A stretch of 30,212 nucleotides of DNA from an uncultured Lachnospiraceae bacterium. GTDB lineage: Bacteria; Bacillota; Clostridia; Lachnospirales; Lachnospiraceae. Of the stretch, positions 21,398 to 29,918 are shown in pieces. Within the stretch, counting starts at the first letter, position 1; each line of letters opens with the position of its first letter. The DNA is taken from contig CAJTXH010000020.1 of assembly GCA_910580005.1 (NCBI GenBank), positions 1 through 30,212 on the forward strand. The letters are read 5' to 3'. A program made the position numbers and the translations under genes. The notes beneath the pieces are model-generated. The model did no database searches, was not told the DNA's origin, and worked only from the letters and a program-made list of their open reading frames with translations.

Positions 21398-22284
21398 GAA
21401 GAAAGACAGCAAAACCAAAAGGTAAGAAAAGTATAAAAGAAACAGAAAAACAGGCAGGTGAAGCAAAGGAACAGCTTGAAAGCTGAAATATTTTAAAAAA
21501 TATTAGTACATATACTAACCAAATAATTAAAAGCAGTGAATGGGATAATATGCTTGACGGGCTTTACAGCCTTGTAAAGCAGTTTGGCATGGCAGAGAGA
21601 AGTTATTACTAGCAGGTATTCTGGAGATGGATGTGCATTGACTTGGAAAAAGCAGAGGAATATTTAAGGAAAGCATGGAACACAGCACCAGATGGCCGGT
21701 TTGACTGTGAGTCCTGTGAACATGCTTATGCCACAAGCCTTTATCTGCATATGGGGCAAAAAGAAAAGGCAGATACATATTCAAAAAAAGTTGAAAAAGG
21801 AATTTTAGCTGAAGTATGTGACGATACTTTCCCAAGTCTGTGGTCTTTTTATTTAGAATATGAGCTATATAATGGTGATATAAAAAGTGCTATGCCATAT
21901 GCAAAGAAGCTTTACAAGAATTGCAATAGCGGCCAGGGTGATTTAGAGCATATTGGTAAAGTGCTGCAGTATTTTGCATATAAAAACAGAACAAAGGGAT
22001 TAAATCTTTTCAAGAAGCGCCTGGAATGGACAAACGGAGTATGGAACCAGAAGGCAAAATTTTATTTTTATACAGGCTCATGGACGCTTTTCAGGGAGAT
22101 TTCTAAAAAGCAGGCAACAGCAGAAATGGAACTTCCAAAAGAATTTGCACATTGGAGGGAAGATGGAATTTATGAAACTGCTATGCTTGCAGACTGGTTT
22201 TATAAAGAGGCTGGAGCAATTGCAGAAAGCTTTGATAAAAGAAATGGGACTAGTTTTTATATGGACTATTTAAAACATGCATAG
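21388..22284 (+). pseudogene. TPR-like protein with two in-frame stop codons
   Basis: One reading frame runs from a GTG at 21388 (overlapping recD2) to 22284 and is interrupted only by TGA at 21484-21486 and TAG at 21610-21612. The three pieces join smoothly: a lysine-rich start (KTAKPKGKKSIKETEKQAGE), a helical middle (IIKSSEWDNMLDGLYSLVKQ, then FGMAERSYY), and a long C-terminal piece with TPR-like helices (LEKAEEYLRKAWNTAPD, ATSLYLHMGQKEKADTYSKK). The final 217 codons from ATG 21631 remain open, but no RBS precedes that ATG, so translation of the remnant is doubtful. It was probably a TPR protein translationally coupled to recD2 and lost through two nonsense mutations. Confidence 0.7.
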
Positions 22285-22363
22285 TACAGCAGGATAAAGT
22301 TCAGCATGAAAAATACATTTATACGGAAGAAATCCATTATAAAATTGACATGTCTTATATGGT

Positions 22364-22392
22364 TTGACTTGTAAAGGCAAATAATGTATACT
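22364..22392 (+). promoter_or_regulatory. gpmI promoter
   Basis: TTGACT (22364-22369), 17-bp spacer, TATACT (22387-22392). It predicts a leader of about 70 bases before gpmI. Confidence 0.8.
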
Positions 22393-22468
22393 TTTTTCAT
22401 TCCTATTTGTGCCATGCAAAGTACAAAATGGGGATTATCATAAAAATAAGATAAGAAAGGAAATTATT

Positions 22469-24013
22469 ATGAGTAAAAAACCAGTTGTTTTAATGGTACT
22501 TGACGGATATGGGCTGAATGACAGGACAGAAGGAAATGCAATTGCACAGGCAGCCACCCCTGTTATGGACAGGCTTATGGCAGAATGCCCTTTCCAGAAA
22601 GGAAATGCAAGCGGTCTTTCTGTTGGTCTTCCTGACGGGCAGATGGGAAATTCTGAAGTGGGCCATATGAATATTGGCGCAGGCCGTATTATTTACCAGG
22701 AACTTACACGTATTACAAAAGCAATTGAAGAAGGCACATTTTTTAAAAACCAGGCACTTCTTTCTGCTATAGAAAACGTAAAGAAAAATAACTCAGACCT
22801 GCATTTATACGGGCTTTTATCAGATGGGGGCGTACACAGCCACAACACACATCTTTACGGTCTTCTTGAACTTGCAAAGAAAAATGGTGTACAGAATGTA
22901 TTTATACACACATTCCTTGACGGGCGTGATACGCCTCCTGCATCGGGCAAAGGGTTTATTGAAGAGCTCCAGGCAAAGATTGATGAAATTGGCATAGGAA
23001 AGATTGCGAGTGTGCATGGACGTTATTATGCAATGGACAGGGATAATAACTGGGACCGTGTTGAGAAGGCATATAATGCACTTGTCAAAGGCGAGGGTGT
23101 TATGGCAGAAGATGCAGTACAGGCAGTGGCAGATTCATACGCTGCTGGTGTTAATGACGAGTTTGTTGTACCTACAGTTATTACAGAAGGAGGCAAACCA
23201 GTTGCAACAATTAAGCCAGGTGACTCTGTTATATTCTTTAATTTCCGTCCTGACAGGGCAAGGGAGATTACACGTACATTTTGTGATGAAAGCTTTGATA
23301 AATTTGAGCGTGCTAATGGTTTTATGCCGCTCACATATGTATGTTTCACAGATTATGATGAAACAATAGGCAATAAAAAGGTTGCATTTGAAAAGGAGAG
23401 CATTACAAATACATTTGGTGAGTTCCTTGCTGCTAATGGCAAGACACAGCTCCGCCTTGCAGAAACTGAAAAATATGCACATGTAACATTTTTCTTTAAT
23501 GGCGGCATAGAAGAGCCTAATAAAGACGAGGAACGTTCGCTTGTTAAATCACCAGATGTAGCGACTTATGATTTGAAACCTGAAATGAGTGCACCAGAAG
23601 TTGGTGAAAGGCTGGACGCTGCAATTACTTCAGGAAAGTATGATGTTATTGTAATTAATTTTGCCAACCCTGACATGGTAGGCCATACAGGTGTGATTTC
23701 TGCTGCTATTAAAGCAGTTGAACGTATTGACCAGTGTGTAGGTTCTGCGGTAGAGGCCGTTAAAAAAGCAGATGGTGTGCTGTTTATATGTGCTGACCAT
23801 GGCAATGCAGAACAGATGGTTGATTATGAAACAGGAATTCCATTTACAGCACATACAACAAACCCTGTACCATTTATACTTGTAAATTATGATGATGGCT
23901 ATACATTGCGTGAAGGAGGATGTCTTGCTGATATAGCCCCGACACTTATCGAAATTATGGGGCTTGAACAGCCAAAAGAGATGACAGGTAAATCACTTCT
24001 TGTAAGAAAATAG
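22469..24013 (+). CDS. gpmI: Cofactor-independent phosphoglycerate mutase
   Basis: A 514-residue 2,3-bisphosphoglycerate-independent phosphoglycerate mutase, converting 3- to 2-phosphoglycerate in glycolysis. It is a two-manganese alkaline-phosphatase-fold enzyme. Metal and catalytic motifs are intact: LDGYG (D12), the phosphoserine nucleophile S62 in GNSEVGH, DGRDTPPASG, GRYYAMDRDNNWDR, FFNFRPDRAREITR, EKYAHVTFFFNGG, NFANPDMVGHTG and CADHGNAE. The length is typical. The frame is open upstream to 22409, but GAAAGG 7 bases before ATG 22469 and the standard start MSKKPVVLMVLDGYG fix the start. It has its own promoter and is not in a glycolytic operon here. Confidence 0.97.
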   Translation: MSKKPVVLMVLDGYGLNDRTEGNAIAQAATPVMDRLMAECPFQKGNASGLSVGLPDGQMGNSEVGHMNIGAGRIIYQELTRITKAIEEGTFFKNQALLSAIENVKKNNSDLHLYGLLSDGGVHSHNTHLYGLLELAKKNGVQNVFIHTFLDGRDTPPASGKGFIEELQAKIDEIGIGKIASVHGRYYAMDRDNNWDRVEKAYNALVKGEGVMAEDAVQAVADSYAAGVNDEFVVPTVITEGGKPVATIKPGDSVIFFNFRPDRAREITRTFCDESFDKFERANGFMPLTYVCFTDYDETIGNKKVAFEKESITNTFGEFLAANGKTQLRLAETEKYAHVTFFFNGGIEEPNKDEERSLVKSPDVATYDLKPEMSAPEVGERLDAAITSGKYDVIVINFANPDMVGHTGVISAAIKAVERIDQCVGSAVEAVKKADGVLFICADHGNAEQMVDYETGIPFTAHTTNPVPFILVNYDDGYTLREGGCLADIAPTLIEIMGLEQPKEMTGKSLLVRK

Positions 24014-24101
24014 GCTGTAAATACTGGCGTCATCCATGTACAGGCAAAGATATTCAGAGGTTAATCTGTATATTGGCATGAAACAGAGGGGGAGGCATGA
24101 T

Positions 24102-24770
24102 ATGCTGGACTTTGATTTTATTAAAAATGTTTATAATATTAAAAAATTTCATGGCAGTACACAAGAGGAAATAGCTGTATTAAAACAGAAATTTGGGGAA
24201 ATCCCAAAGGTGCTGGAAGATTTTTATATGAAGGCAGGAAATACAAACGAATTCCAGTATGGCCAGGATACTTGGATTATGCCAAAAGATTATTTTAAAT
24301 GTGCATGGACAGCAGATTTTAATGAAGGCATTATCCTTCTTAATGAAAACCAGGGTGTATGCCAGGCATATATACGTAAAGAGGATTTGTCACTGCCTGA
24401 CCCGCCTGTTTATGAATGGTCTGGCGGATATGAAGAACCATGTTTATGTGCCATGTCTGTTAGTGAATTTCTGATGGCAGCCTCTGCATATGAAGCAGCG
24501 TTTACATTTGAGTATAATCCAGAGGAATTTTATTATGTGGAATGCTGTGATATAGAAGAATTTGAGTCAAGGCTTGAAAAATACCCATTTAAAATGAAAT
24601 GGTTATATGATGTGGAGATTATATTTTACAGTAATGACCCTGGCAACCTTGTAGCCGCCCTTTGTGAAAGTGGAGAAGAGGGTGGCTTGCAGTTAATTTA
24701 TGGTGCTGTAAATGAGGAAGCATATAATAAGCTGGAAAAGGCACTTGATGGCATTTGTGAGCCATTTTAA
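24102..24770 (+). CDS. SMI1/KNR4 (SUKH)-like protein
   Basis: A 222-residue acidic protein of the SMI1/KNR4 type. The N-terminal motif is STQEEIAVLKQKFGEIPKVL followed by EDFYMKAGNTNEF, which matches the conserved opening helices (I..E..lG..LP..l..fY...nG). The middle holds DTWIMPKDYF and ENQGVCQAYIRKEDL, and the C-terminal half a second helical/beta part. Many bacterial SUKH proteins are immunity proteins against polymorphic toxins, but no toxin gene is adjacent, so a stray immunity or housekeeping role is equally possible. GGGGGAGG lies 7 bases before ATG 24102. Its stop codon lies within a 27-bp terminator stem. Confidence 0.75.
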   Translation: MLDFDFIKNVYNIKKFHGSTQEEIAVLKQKFGEIPKVLEDFYMKAGNTNEFQYGQDTWIMPKDYFKCAWTADFNEGIILLNENQGVCQAYIRKEDLSLPDPPVYEWSGGYEEPCLCAMSVSEFLMAASAYEAAFTFEYNPEEFYYVECCDIEEFESRLEKYPFKMKWLYDVEIIFYSNDPGNLVAALCESGEEGGLQLIYGAVNEEAYNKLEKALDGICEPF

Positions 24771-24825
24771 CAATATTAAAGAAGCCAATGGCGTTACACC
24801 ATTGGCTTCTTTAATATTGTTAAAA
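24765..24825. terminator. 27-bp perfect-stem bidirectional terminator
   Basis: The stem pairs 24765-24791 with 24799-24825 without mismatch (for example GAAGCCAATGG with CCATTGGCTTC), with loop CGTTACA. The ends are TTTTAA/TTAAAA, giving a T tract on each strand. It lies between the convergent SUKH-like and chemoreceptor genes and serves both. Confidence 0.95.
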
Positions 24826-24832
24826 TATCTGG

Positions 24833-26203
24833 TTATTTATTAATACAAATATCTATAATTTTTTCCATGTCTGAAATAAGGTTTTTTGAATATTCCCTTG
24901 CTTCTATATAAACTTGTTCTGCAAGGCGGTAATCGTTATTCTCTATCGCATTTATAACTTCTGCACCATATCCATGGAACTTTTTATGTTTTGCACCAAG
25001 ACCAATCCAGATTGGGAGCACACCAGGTATTTTTGGAACCATAGCATTATAAAAATGTCCAAAACCACATTTTGAAGGGTCAAGCTGCAATGGAAGGACA
25101 GAGCGCTCCTTTACCATTTTTTCAAGGTTATTAAGCCATGTATTATGTGCTGATATAGCATTTTCCATATATCCTGCAAATTCCCCGTCTTCCATATGGT
25201 AAAATGCATCTTCGGACATAATACCCATCTGCTTTACTGAATCATCAAGTATCTGTTCTATAACAATTACTGGCTCTGTTGACTTTTTAATCTCCTGTTC
25301 TACTTCAAGCATATATCCTGCACTGTCAATAAGCTGGTTTTCCATTTCTGTCATTGTACTTGTTATTTCTTCACTTAAAGCAGCGATAGAACTTATAGCT
25401 TCACTTACTTCAGAAATATGCTTTTTATTATCATTATTCAGCTCCCATACCTGTCCAATTTTATCTGTTACAGCACTAAGCGCATGAATGGTTTCAGCAG
25501 AGCTTTCCATGCTTTTTTGTGAAGCATTTTTAATTTCTTCTACAAAATCACCCATGCTGCTGGTAAGTTTCTGGGTTTCTTCTGCAAGCCCACGTATTTC
25601 AGTAGCTACAACTGCAAACCCCTTTCCAGCCTGGCCGGCTTTGGCAGCTTCAATAGAAGCGTTTAATGCCAACAGGTTTGTTTGTAATGATATTGTATCA
25701 ATTCCTGCTATAATGCCTGTCATAGTGTTGATTATTCCAACAAGCTGGTCCATATCCTTTTGCATTTCTTTGGAATCTTCAATGGTCTGTTCAGAAAGAT
25801 TCTTTATTACTGTAAGTTCTTCCTGGCCTGTCCCTATTTTCTTATGTATCTTCTCAGTCTTAGAAGAAATTTCAATAATTGTATTTGTAAGTTCTTCATG
25901 CCGGTTATTTGTATGTCCTGCTGAATAAGAACTGCCAGCAGGACTGCCAAAGATAGTTTCTGTTGCTTTAGATATCTTGTGGTATATATCATCTATTTTT
26001 TCAGTCTGGTGTTGCATTGCAAGGTCAAGGGAACTTATCTGCATAACTGCTTTAATGTTTTTTTCAAATACTCCTGCAAACTCTTCCCTTCCTTTAGAAA
26101 GCCTATGGTAAATACTATCAAGTCCAGGTACTTTAGTATAATCAACATCCTTTAACTCTGAAACGGCTTCTGTAAGCACGTTCTGTTTACTCTTTAACCG
26201 CAT
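24833..26203 (-). CDS. Soluble chemoreceptor with C-terminal CZB zinc-binding domain
   Basis: A 456-residue methyl-accepting chemotaxis-type protein without signal peptide or membrane helix, hence cytoplasmic. Residues about 100-330 are the coiled-coil signalling domain with the conserved hairpin tip LLALNASIEAAKAGQAGKGF and FAVVATEIRGLAEET, which contacts CheA/CheW. Residues about 335-450 are a CZB domain: H353 (SAHNTWL), C379 (DPSKCGFGHFY), H406 and H410 (HKKFH), the 3-His/1-Cys zinc site. CZB domains sense zinc or oxidants such as hypochlorous acid through the zinc-bound cysteine. GGAGG lies 9 bases before the ATG. It is monocistronic; a putative promoter lies at 26262-26290. A CZB domain behind the signalling domain is a known arrangement. 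Confidence 0.92.
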   Translation of the reverse strand: MRLKSKQNVLTEAVSELKDVDYTKVPGLDSIYHRLSKGREEFAGVFEKNIKAVMQISSLDLAMQHQTEKIDDIYHKISKATETIFGSPAGSSYSAGHTNNRHEELTNTIIEISSKTEKIHKKIGTGQEELTVIKNLSEQTIEDSKEMQKDMDQLVGIINTMTGIIAGIDTISLQTNLLALNASIEAAKAGQAGKGFAVVATEIRGLAEETQKLTSSMGDFVEEIKNASQKSMESSAETIHALSAVTDKIGQVWELNNDNKKHISEVSEAISSIAALSEEITSTMTEMENQLIDSAGYMLEVEQEIKKSTEPVIVIEQILDDSVKQMGIMSEDAFYHMEDGEFAGYMENAISAHNTWLNNLEKMVKERSVLPLQLDPSKCGFGHFYNAMVPKIPGVLPIWIGLGAKHKKFHGYGAEVINAIENNDYRLAEQVYIEAREYSKNLISDMEKIIDICINK

Positions 26204-26261
26204 ATTTTACCTCCAGGTTTACACATAGGCAGAGTAACTACCAAGCTATGTACTATATCAC

Positions 26262-26290
26262 ATAATAAATGATATTATACATTTTTGCAA
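26262..26290 (-). promoter_or_regulatory. Putative promoter of CZB chemoreceptor gene
   Basis: Minus strand TTGCAA (26290-26285), 17-bp spacer, TATTAT (26267-26262). It is about 58 bases upstream of the start codon. No flagellar sigma-28 motif is visible. Confidence 0.5.
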
Positions 26291-26299
26291 CCTTTTTAT

Positions 26300-26328
26300 C
26301 ATATAATTAATAAAAGCCTTTATGGCTT
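26300..26328 (-). terminator. Weak terminator after padR (minus strand)
   Basis: On the minus strand AAGCC, loop ATAAA, GGCTT, then TTATTAATTATAT. The 5-bp stem is short; the placement, 73 bases after the PadR stop codon, fits. Confidence 0.4.
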
Positions 26329-26400
26329 ATATATTTATTTTATACATAGAAGCCCTGGATGCCACCATAGAGGTAAATAGTCTGCAGCATATTATATGGT

Positions 26401-26709
26401 TTAAATACCAAGATTAAGTACAATTTCTTTTAATTTATTCCAGTCAGATATATGGTTTTCAAGCATTTTACTGCCATAATCTGTTATTTTATAATATTTT
26501 CTTTTTGGCCCGCTAGATTCTTTGCCGGAGTATGTATCTGCTGCGCCCTCTTTTTTTAACCTTCTTAAAATTACATAAAATGTACTGTCATTAACTTCTG
26601 GAAATAATACCTTCATTTCCCTCATTAAATTATACCCATAATAATCCTTCTGGGATAATTTATACAATAAGCACATTTCCAGTACACCCTTTTTGATTTG
26701 TGCATCCAA
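26401..26709 (-). CDS. PadR-family regulator, short form
   Basis: A 102-residue PadR protein of the compact type (winged helix plus one dimerisation helix). The start MDAQIKKGVLEMCLLYKL, GYNLMREM, the recognition helix NDSTFYVILRRLKKEGAA, and the wing GPKRKYYKITDYG are all canonical. It lies 25 bases after the HAAS-domain gene on the same strand. Such pairs are common, but the PadR gene usually comes first; here it is second, so both depend on the promoter upstream of the HAAS gene. It probably autoregulates through the inverted repeat at 27603-27634. It is distinct from the longer PadR at 2096. Confidence 0.9.
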   Translation of the reverse strand: MDAQIKKGVLEMCLLYKLSQKDYYGYNLMREMKVLFPEVNDSTFYVILRRLKKEGAADTYSGKESSGPKRKYYKITDYGSKMLENHISDWNKLKEIVLNLGI

Positions 26710-26734
26710 TTTCCAATTTCCTTTCTTATTTGTG

Positions 26735-27520
26735 CTATAATAAATAATTATTCTTCTTTGTATAAATCCAGTAACCCAGCAATACAGGTATGCATATAAG
26801 ACATGGCGTAAAAATATATTCCAGGTTTTCTATTGTTTCTGCATTTTTTAAAAAATTAATGTATAAAAACAAACTGGCAATTATAGAAATATCCTGAATT
26901 ACAATATAAAACATATAAATATTTCCATCCAGCATTTTCTTTAAAAAGAGTAATGCAGATAATAATAAAATAAATATTAACAAATAAATTACATAACTTA
27001 AAGGTTTGCCAAAGTTTGCAATATGCCCTTTATTTGCAACATCTGGAATTATAAAATATGCAGACAACTGCAAAAAGATGAACAGCAAAATAGTTAAAAC
27101 CTGGCTTCTGGCATATAGCTGTTTTTTACCTGCTGTGTTTTCAAGGACTGGAAGTATACAGGTATTGCCAGCCAGAAACCATATAATAAACGGGCAGCAT
27201 AATACAAATATGCATGAAGCAGTATTTAAAGGCAGCAGTAAAAAAGAAAACAAAGTAAAAATAGTGTATGCTGCTAGAAAAAAGCTTTTTATAAAAAAGG
27301 CAGGTTTTCTTTTAATATTATTTGTGCCAGGTCCATCCATAAGTTCCTTTGCAAAAGCAGATGGAGCTCCATATTGCTGTATTATGTCTGTATCTGTTAT
27401 TCCGCTGCTTCTGGCGGACTGGAAATGTGCATTTAATTCTTCAAGAGTGTCCTTAATCTCTGAAGAATTAAAGTGCCAGAACATTGCGTTTTTAATATCA
27501 AGTAAATATTTTTCTTTCAT
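26735..27520 (-). CDS. HAAS-domain membrane protein paired with PadR
   Basis: A 262-residue protein. Residues 1-65 form a HAAS-type (DUF1700-like) cytoplasmic helical domain: DIKNAMFWHFNSSEIKDTLE, then DTDIIQQYGAPSAFAKELM. About seven hydrophobic helices follow up to residue 255. HAAS domains are found beside PadR regulators and are thought to link a membrane module to PadR control; the transported or sensed molecule is unknown. ATG 27520 is chosen because GGAGG lies 9 bases upstream; the longer in-frame start at 27562 would put the RBS inside the coding sequence. It is co-transcribed with padR and divergent from the FIST gene. Confidence 0.8.
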   Translation of the reverse strand: MKEKYLLDIKNAMFWHFNSSEIKDTLEELNAHFQSARSSGITDTDIIQQYGAPSAFAKELMDGPGTNNIKRKPAFFIKSFFLAAYTIFTLFSFLLLPLNTASCIFVLCCPFIIWFLAGNTCILPVLENTAGKKQLYARSQVLTILLFIFLQLSAYFIIPDVANKGHIANFGKPLSYVIYLLIFILLLSALLFLKKMLDGNIYMFYIVIQDISIIASLFLYINFLKNAETIENLEYIFTPCLICIPVLLGYWIYTKKNNYLL

Positions 27521-27591
27521 AATGTTTACCTCCATTCTGTTATATAAAAAGTTGTTGTACATACAGGCAATATATGCAGGTTATATAAATT

Positions 27592-27634
27592 ATTATAGCA
27601 ACTATTAATCAAAAGTCAATAGTTTTGATTAATA
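27592..27634 (-). promoter_or_regulatory. HAAS/padR promoter with overlapping operator
   Basis: The minus-strand promoter is TTGACT (27619-27614), 16-bp spacer, TATAAT (27597-27592). A perfect 12-bp inverted repeat, TATTAATCAAAA (27603-27614) and TTTTGATTAATA (27623-27634), straddles the -35. It is a likely binding site for the PadR encoded downstream. Confidence 0.75.
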
Positions 27635-27677
27635 ATATAATTTTAAGTTATCTTGTCCTGTACCAGAATAAATTTAC

Positions 27678-27706
27678 TTGCAGAAAATTTATTTATAGGT
27701 TATTCT
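27678..27706 (+). promoter_or_regulatory. Promoter of FIST / chemoreceptor unit
   Basis: TTGCAG (27678-27683), 17-bp spacer, TATTCT (27701-27706), 64 bases before the FIST start. It is divergent from the HAAS/padR promoter. Confidence 0.55.
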
Positions 27707-27769
27707 ATATGAAAAGAACTAATTGCGGTGGGATTTAACTACAGAAGCATATTTATAAGGAGATAAGCC

Positions 27770-28825
27770 ATGAAACAGTTTTTTGGGATGAGCCAGAGGG
27801 GAAACCTGGCAGAAGCCGCAAGAGGATTATCAAATCCAGAATTTATTATGCTTATATCAAACAGCCGCCAGTTTGAACAACATGTAGCAGAACTGGAGAA
27901 ATTATTTCCAAAAATTCCAAGTATAGGGTGTATTGGTATGGGCTATGACACAAGGGTTACAGAAGACGGGGTAAGCATTATAGCACATATGGACGGAGTA
28001 GAAGCTGTTACCAATGTACTTGAACAGGTATCTGTCATGCCTGTAAAATACATACAGCGTATAGAGAAGGACATGTACAAAATTAAGGCGTCAGGGGATA
28101 ATACTATATGTATTGATTTCTGTTCAGGAAATGATGCATGTGTACTGACAACAGCATACAGTATGCTTAAGAAGAAAAATATTTCCCTTGTCGGCGGCAC
28201 AGGGGATGCTGGCAAAGTTTCTGCAAATGGAAAGGTCTATGATGATGCAGCAGCATATGCATTAGTTAAAAACAAGAACGGAAAGGTTAAGGCATATAAG
28301 GAGAATATTTACAGGCCAATGAATATGACCAAACTTATTGCATCTGAAACAGACCGCAGCAAGTACCTTCTTGGGAAGCTTAATGGAAGGCCTGCAAAGC
28401 AGGTGTACCAGGAAGTCCTTAATATACAAGAAAGTGATATTACAGAACAGACATTTAAAAACCCACTTGGCAAATTAAGCGGCAGGGATGTATGTATTGT
28501 ATCAATAAAATCTGTAGAGGGTGGTGCACTGACATGTTACAGGCAGGTAAATGACTCAGATGTATTAATACTTCTTGAATTACAGGATTACAGAAGAGTT
28601 GTGGAAGACACAATCCAGAAAATACACCAGGATTTCCAGCGTATTTCTGCGGTATTTTCTGTAAACTGCCTGTTCCGTTATCTTTTGTTCAGCCAGAATA
28701 ATGAAATGAACAATTATCTGGAGACTATGGGAAGACTTGGCAGCCATGCAGGACTGGTAGGGTATGGCGAGCACTATAACAGCCAGTTTGTCAACCAGTC
28801 AATGACTTGTGTTGTATTTGAGTAG
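27770..28825 (+). CDS. FIST-domain sensory protein
   Basis: A 351-residue cytoplasmic protein made of FIST N and FIST C domains. The N part has NPEFIMLISNSRQFEQHVAE, IPSIGCIGMGYDTRVTEDGV and SLVGGTGDAG; the C part has NPLGKLSGRDVCIVSI and CLFRYLLFS, ending HAGLVGYGEHYNSQFVNQSM, a segment typical of FIST_C, where the ligand pocket is proposed. FIST domains are predicted sensors of small molecules, perhaps amino acids, and often occur in or beside chemoreceptors. AAGGAG lies 9 bases before ATG 27770. The chemoreceptor gene follows after 40 bases, so the two probably act as a split receptor: FIST binds the ligand and the partner signals. Confidence 0.9.
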   Translation: MKQFFGMSQRGNLAEAARGLSNPEFIMLISNSRQFEQHVAELEKLFPKIPSIGCIGMGYDTRVTEDGVSIIAHMDGVEAVTNVLEQVSVMPVKYIQRIEKDMYKIKASGDNTICIDFCSGNDACVLTTAYSMLKKKNISLVGGTGDAGKVSANGKVYDDAAAYALVKNKNGKVKAYKENIYRPMNMTKLIASETDRSKYLLGKLNGRPAKQVYQEVLNIQESDITEQTFKNPLGKLSGRDVCIVSIKSVEGGALTCYRQVNDSDVLILLELQDYRRVVEDTIQKIHQDFQRISAVFSVNCLFRYLLFSQNNEMNNYLETMGRLGSHAGLVGYGEHYNSQFVNQSMTCVVFE

Positions 28826-28865
28826 CTGTTAAGGATACATATTAATAAAACCAGGAGGATATAAG

Positions 28866-29807
28866 ATGTTTTTACCTAAGTACAGGAACAAGCGGTATAA
28901 AACAGGAGATGGGGCAGGGCTGTATCCAGTTGTACATGTTGCAAACAGCCTTCAGGATTACAGAAAAGAACTGGTGCTTAAAGAAGTTGAGTCGCTTAAT
29001 GAATTAAGGGGTATAAGGCTGGCATTCCAGAGTGTGCTTAAAGAAGATATGGCATTAAAAGAAAAGCTTGATACATTTAATGATGTTTTTACATCAGTTG
29101 ACAATGTATCAGGACAATTTGCACTGGTTAAAGATGAAATTACTAACAAGGTCGGGGAGGCACAGCGGCAGGTAAACGGGCTTAAATCCAGTTCAAACCA
29201 AGTGCAGGAATGTTTTAGTGAAATACAGGATACATTTGCAGATTTCCAGGAAGCAATTGAAAATATTAAAAAATGCATGAAACAGATAGTGAAAATTGCA
29301 GACCAGACAAATATACTTGCGCTTAATGCATCTATCGAAGCAGCAAAAGCAGGTGAACATGGCAAGGGCTTTGCAGTTGTTGCAGGGGAGGTAAAAAGCC
29401 TGGCTGATGAAATCAAAGACCTTGCAGGACTTGTTGATACAGGCATTGGCAGTGTAGAATGTGGCACAGAAAGGATGAGTGAAAGCATTACTGCATCAAA
29501 CAAAGCGATGACAGACAGCATGGAAAATGTTGACAGGACACATGAAATGTTTGATGCGATTATTACAGCGGCAGAGAGTGCAAAAACAGTACATGGACAA
29601 ATAAAAGGGACTGTAAGCGCATCACAGGATAAACTAAGGGAGTTTAAACAGCTTTTCGCAGATACAGAATACCAGTATAATGAAGTTGTAAAACATATAG
29701 ACAGGGCAAGTGAATTAAATACTACTAAAAGCTCAATGTTTGAAGATATGGATAATATGCTTTCACAAGTAATACCTGTTATAGATGACATAGAGAATGA
29801 CAATTAA
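28866..29807 (+). CDS. Soluble chemoreceptor-type signalling protein, FIST partner
   Basis: A 313-residue protein with no membrane segment. A short N-terminus (residues 1-35, basic, FLPKYRNKRYKTGDGAG) leads into a coiled coil and the chemoreceptor signalling tip ILALNASIEAAKAGEHGKGF and FAVVAGEVKSLADEI (about 150-183), then a returning coiled coil to the end. It lacks a sensor domain of its own, so the FIST protein encoded 40 bases upstream is the likely input; CheA/CheW would be the output. AGGAGG lies 7 bases before ATG 28866. Compared with the CZB receptor the coiled-coil arms are short, so it may belong to a different length class. Confidence 0.9.
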   Translation: MFLPKYRNKRYKTGDGAGLYPVVHVANSLQDYRKELVLKEVESLNELRGIRLAFQSVLKEDMALKEKLDTFNDVFTSVDNVSGQFALVKDEITNKVGEAQRQVNGLKSSSNQVQECFSEIQDTFADFQEAIENIKKCMKQIVKIADQTNILALNASIEAAKAGEHGKGFAVVAGEVKSLADEIKDLAGLVDTGIGSVECGTERMSESITASNKAMTDSMENVDRTHEMFDAIITAAESAKTVHGQIKGTVSASQDKLREFKQLFADTEYQYNEVVKHIDRASELNTTKSSMFEDMDNMLSQVIPVIDDIENDN

Positions 29808-29856
29808 GTGATGACATTTTTAATATATAAACTGTTATCTGACATAAAATTTATAG

Positions 29857-29885
29857 TGGAAATCATGTCCAAAATATGATATAAT
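29857..29885 (+). promoter_or_regulatory. Putative promoter of hydrogenase-like gene
   Basis: TGGAAA (29857-29862), 17-bp spacer, TATAAT (29880-29885). The -35 is poor, the -10 perfect. No terminator is evident after the chemoreceptor gene, so read-through is also likely. Confidence 0.45.
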
Positions 29886-29918
29886 TATTAAAAATCTATA
29901 TCAATTGGAGGTCCACAT

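Noticed and set aside
21484..21486. TGA as selenocysteine codon in the TPR-like gene
   Set aside because: No selenoprotein context, no SECIS-like stem noticed, and a second stop (TAG) follows; nonsense mutation is simpler.
28958..29803. 281-codon minus-strand ORF rich in Ser and Leu
   Set aside because: It is the shadow of the chemoreceptor gene on the other strand; the composition is an artefact of coiled-coil codons and no RBS is present.
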